From Candidatus Chloroploca mongolica (GTDB lineage Bacteria; Chloroflexota; Chloroflexia; Chloroflexales; Chloroflexaceae): DNA of 64,000 nucleotides. The position numbers and the translations under genes were made by a program. Numbering within the stretch: the first letter of the stretch is position 1; every line of letters starts with the position of its first letter. This document shows, piece by piece, positions 62,262-64,000 of the stretch. The stretch is taken from contig NZ_SIJK02000005.1 in the NCBI RefSeq assembly GCF_004762035.2, positions 62,001 to 126,000 of the forward strand, read 5' to 3'. Below the pieces are notes generated by a model, which worked only from the letters and a program-made list of their open reading frames with translations, had not been told where the DNA came from and did not search any database.

Positions 62262-64000
62262 TTACGCACAGCCCAGCGCTCGCATCGCTTGGTGCGTGCT
62301 TAGGTGAATGTGCTCGGTGCCGAGTTTGTCAACAAAGTGCGCCCGTTTTAGGCCGTCCATGACGGGGCCTTTGATCTCGGCGAGGTGTAGTTGCACCCCG
62401 GCGTCGCGCAGGCTCTGGATCAGTGCTTCGAGGGTGTGCAAGGCGCTCGAGTCGATGAAGTTAATCGCCGAGCCAATCAAGACCAGGTGCTTGACCTCGG
62501 GTCGTTCGGCGATAATGCGCAGCAGTTCGTCTTCGAGATAGCGCGTGTTGGCAAAATAGAGGCTTTCGTCGACCCGGACGGCAACGACGTGCGGCCAGGT
62601 TTTGACGTCGTAGCGCAAGATGTTGCGGTAGACTTCACTCTCGCCGATCTGCCCGACCACCGCGATATGTGGCCGACTGGTGCGCCACAGATAGAGCGCA
62701 AGCGAGACGCCGACCCCAACAAAGATCCCTGCTTCAATGCCCAGCAAGAGCACCGCCGCAAATGTAATCCCCCACGTCACTGCGTCGCTCCGGTTGGCCT
62801 GCGCGATATGCGCTGGTTCTTTCAGATCGACCAGCCCAAAGACGGCCACAATGACGGTCGCAGCCAGCACCGCTTGCGGCAAGAAGTAGAAGAGCGGGGT
62901 AAAGAAGAGCAGGATCAACGCGATGCCACCTGCCGTCACCAGCGACGCAAGCCCGGTGATCGCACCAGCCTGGTAGTTGACCACCGAGCGCGCAAAACCG
63001 CCGGTGACCGGATACCCGCTGAAGAGACCCGCCGCAATATTCGCGGCGCCAAGCGCGATCAGTTCCTGGTTGGGATCAATCACCGCACGGCGCTTGCTCG
63101 CCAGCGCCTTGGCGACGGCAATCGACTCAACGACACTCACCAGGATAATCGCTGCTGCCGCGGGCATCAGTGCCTGGGCATCAGCCACATTCGGCGAAGG
63201 CCAGCTCAGTGGCGAGAGACCAGCCGGAATGCTGCCGACGACCGCCACTCCGGCCGTCAGATCGAGCCGTAACGCCCAGGTGACAATCGAGCCAAGCAAG
63301 ACCGTCACCAGCGGTGCGCCACTCACGATCAGCGTTACGGCAAGCGGATTCAGACCCGCTTTTTGCAAGATCGGCCGCAGTTTCTTCCGGAAGAAGAGCA
63401 GCATCGCAATACTGGCTCCTCCGATCGTCAGCGTGACCGGATTCGTCATGCCAAGGCCGACAACAGCATTGTATAAAATATCATAAATATGGGGACCGGC
63501 AATCGAGTACCCTAGAATATATTTTAGCTGCCCGGCCGCAATAATTAATGCCGAAGCAGTTGTAAACGCAGCTAAGACCGGGTGTGAAATAAAGTTAAGA
63601 ATCACACCCATACGAAAGAGCCCAAGGAGCAATTTGACCACACCGACCATTAAGGCCAGCAAGAGCACCAGTTGGATATAGCGTGCGCTCCCCGGATCGG
63701 CGAGCGTGCTGACCCCGCTAAAGACCAGGAGCGAGGTGATCGCGACGGGCCCCACCGAGAGTTGCCCCGAGGTACCGAGCAGCGCATAGATGATCAACGG
63801 CACAACCGAGGCGTACAATCCGATCTGCGGTGGCAACCCGGCGAGTTGGGCATAAGCCATGCTCTGGGGAATGAGCATGATGGCCGTCACAATCCCGGCC
63901 ACCAGATCACTCGGCAGATCTTCCCGACGATAGTTGAAGAGCCAGCGGGTGAAGGGAAAGTAACGGCCCAGACCTTTCGTCTGAGCCGCCGATGCCGCTC
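62262..64000 (-). CDS. SulP-family anion transporter with STAS domain (5' end outside window)
   Basis: At least 579 residues visible; the frame stays open to the window edge, reading back through TRWLFNYRREDLPSDLVAG, so the start lies outside. Membrane part with the SulP signature IMLIPQSMAYAQLAGLPP, about ten to twelve helices and GYPVTGGFARSVVNYQAG. The C-terminal STAS domain begins near VRVDESLYFAN and contains IGSAINFIDSSALHTLEAL. Transports sulfate or another anion across the inner membrane. Ends with a clear terminator. Confidence 0.93.
   Translation of the reverse strand, partial: AASAAQTKGLGRYFPFTRWLFNYRREDLPSDLVAGIVTAIMLIPQSMAYAQLAGLPPQIGLYASVVPLIIYALLGTSGQLSVGPVAITSLLVFSGVSTLADPGSARYIQLVLLLALMVGVVKLLLGLFRMGVILNFISHPVLAAFTTASALIIAAGQLKYILGYSIAGPHIYDILYNAVVGLGMTNPVTLTIGGASIAMLLFFRKKLRPILQKAGLNPLAVTLIVSGAPLVTVLLGSIVTWALRLDLTAGVAVVGSIPAGLSPLSWPSPNVADAQALMPAAAAIILVSVVESIAVAKALASKRRAVIDPNQELIALGAANIAAGLFSGYPVTGGFARSVVNYQAGAITGLASLVTAGGIALILLFFTPLFYFLPQAVLAATVIVAVFGLVDLKEPAHIAQANRSDAVTWGITFAAVLLLGIEAGIFVGVGVSLALYLWRTSRPHIAVVGQIGESEVYRNILRYDVKTWPHVVAVRVDESLYFANTRYLEDELLRIIAERPEVKHLVLIGSAINFIDSSALHTLEALIQSLRDAGVQLHLAEIKGPVMDGLKRAHFVDKLGTEHIHLSTHQAMRALGCA

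Overview
The window looks like a chromosomal stretch of a Chloroflexota bacterium, most likely class Chloroflexia. This is an inference from the content: a MalT/LuxR-type ATPase regulator, WD40 proteins fused to STAND NTPases, DUF4386 membrane proteins, AAA-like ATPases with a nuclease tail, cobalamin-dependent MetH, moderately high GC and many short palindromic intergenic repeats. No rRNA, phage or complete insertion sequence was seen. One tRNA gene, tRNA-Gly(TCC), is present. The right edge cuts the 5' end of a SulP transporter gene.

Layout. 0-5 kb: two glycosyltransferases, an SH3 membrane protein and a B12-binding radical SAM protein. 5-10.7 kb: a 46-bp tandem repeat, a zinc-ribbon Ser/Thr kinase, mnmE, an O-antigen-ligase-like protein and a VIT1/CCC1-like protein. 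10.8-20.4 kb: metH, an AAA ATPase with a PD-(D/E)XK tail, an MntA/HepT toxin-antitoxin pair and a large hybrid histidine kinase. 20.6-34.1 kb is accessory. It holds two unrelated nuclease-fold proteins, a frameshifted DUF4926 gene, a VUT transporter remnant, an extremely acidic low-complexity protein, a pyruvate kinase without its C-terminal domain, GNAT/SRPBCC/DUF4386 genes, a Na/Pi symporter, a MalT-like regulator and two 5'-truncated gene remnants. 34.2-44.5 kb: tRNA-Gly, an SDR, a GlgX-esterase fusion in a tight row with two putative peptidases, an alpha/beta hydrolase and an orphan molybdenum hydroxylase subunit. 44.8-54.2 kb: large secreted or membrane-anchored proteins. These are a C39-like protein with Ig-like repeats, a protein with a 20-residue repeat, an SH3 protein, a PGAP1-like lipase and a DUF4870 protein.

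54.4-60.8 kb holds the most interesting system: a compact three-gene row on the minus strand with gaps of 12 bp. It encodes an unrecognised 289-residue protein, then a 1487-residue protein, then a formylglycine-generating-enzyme-like lipoprotein, and it ends at a strong terminator. The 1487-residue protein combines a Lon-like domain that keeps a plausible Ser-Lys dyad, a STAND NTPase, one membrane helix and a long WD40 propeller array. I read it as a candidate membrane-bound, NTP-gated protease sensor, possibly a conflict or stress system.

Intergenic DNA is unusually rich in palindromes of several families. One family shares terminal inverted repeats but carries different internal hairpins, which suggests non-autonomous mobile elements. 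Several genes are broken exactly at the end of a neighbouring intact gene, so the accessory part has been rearranged recently.
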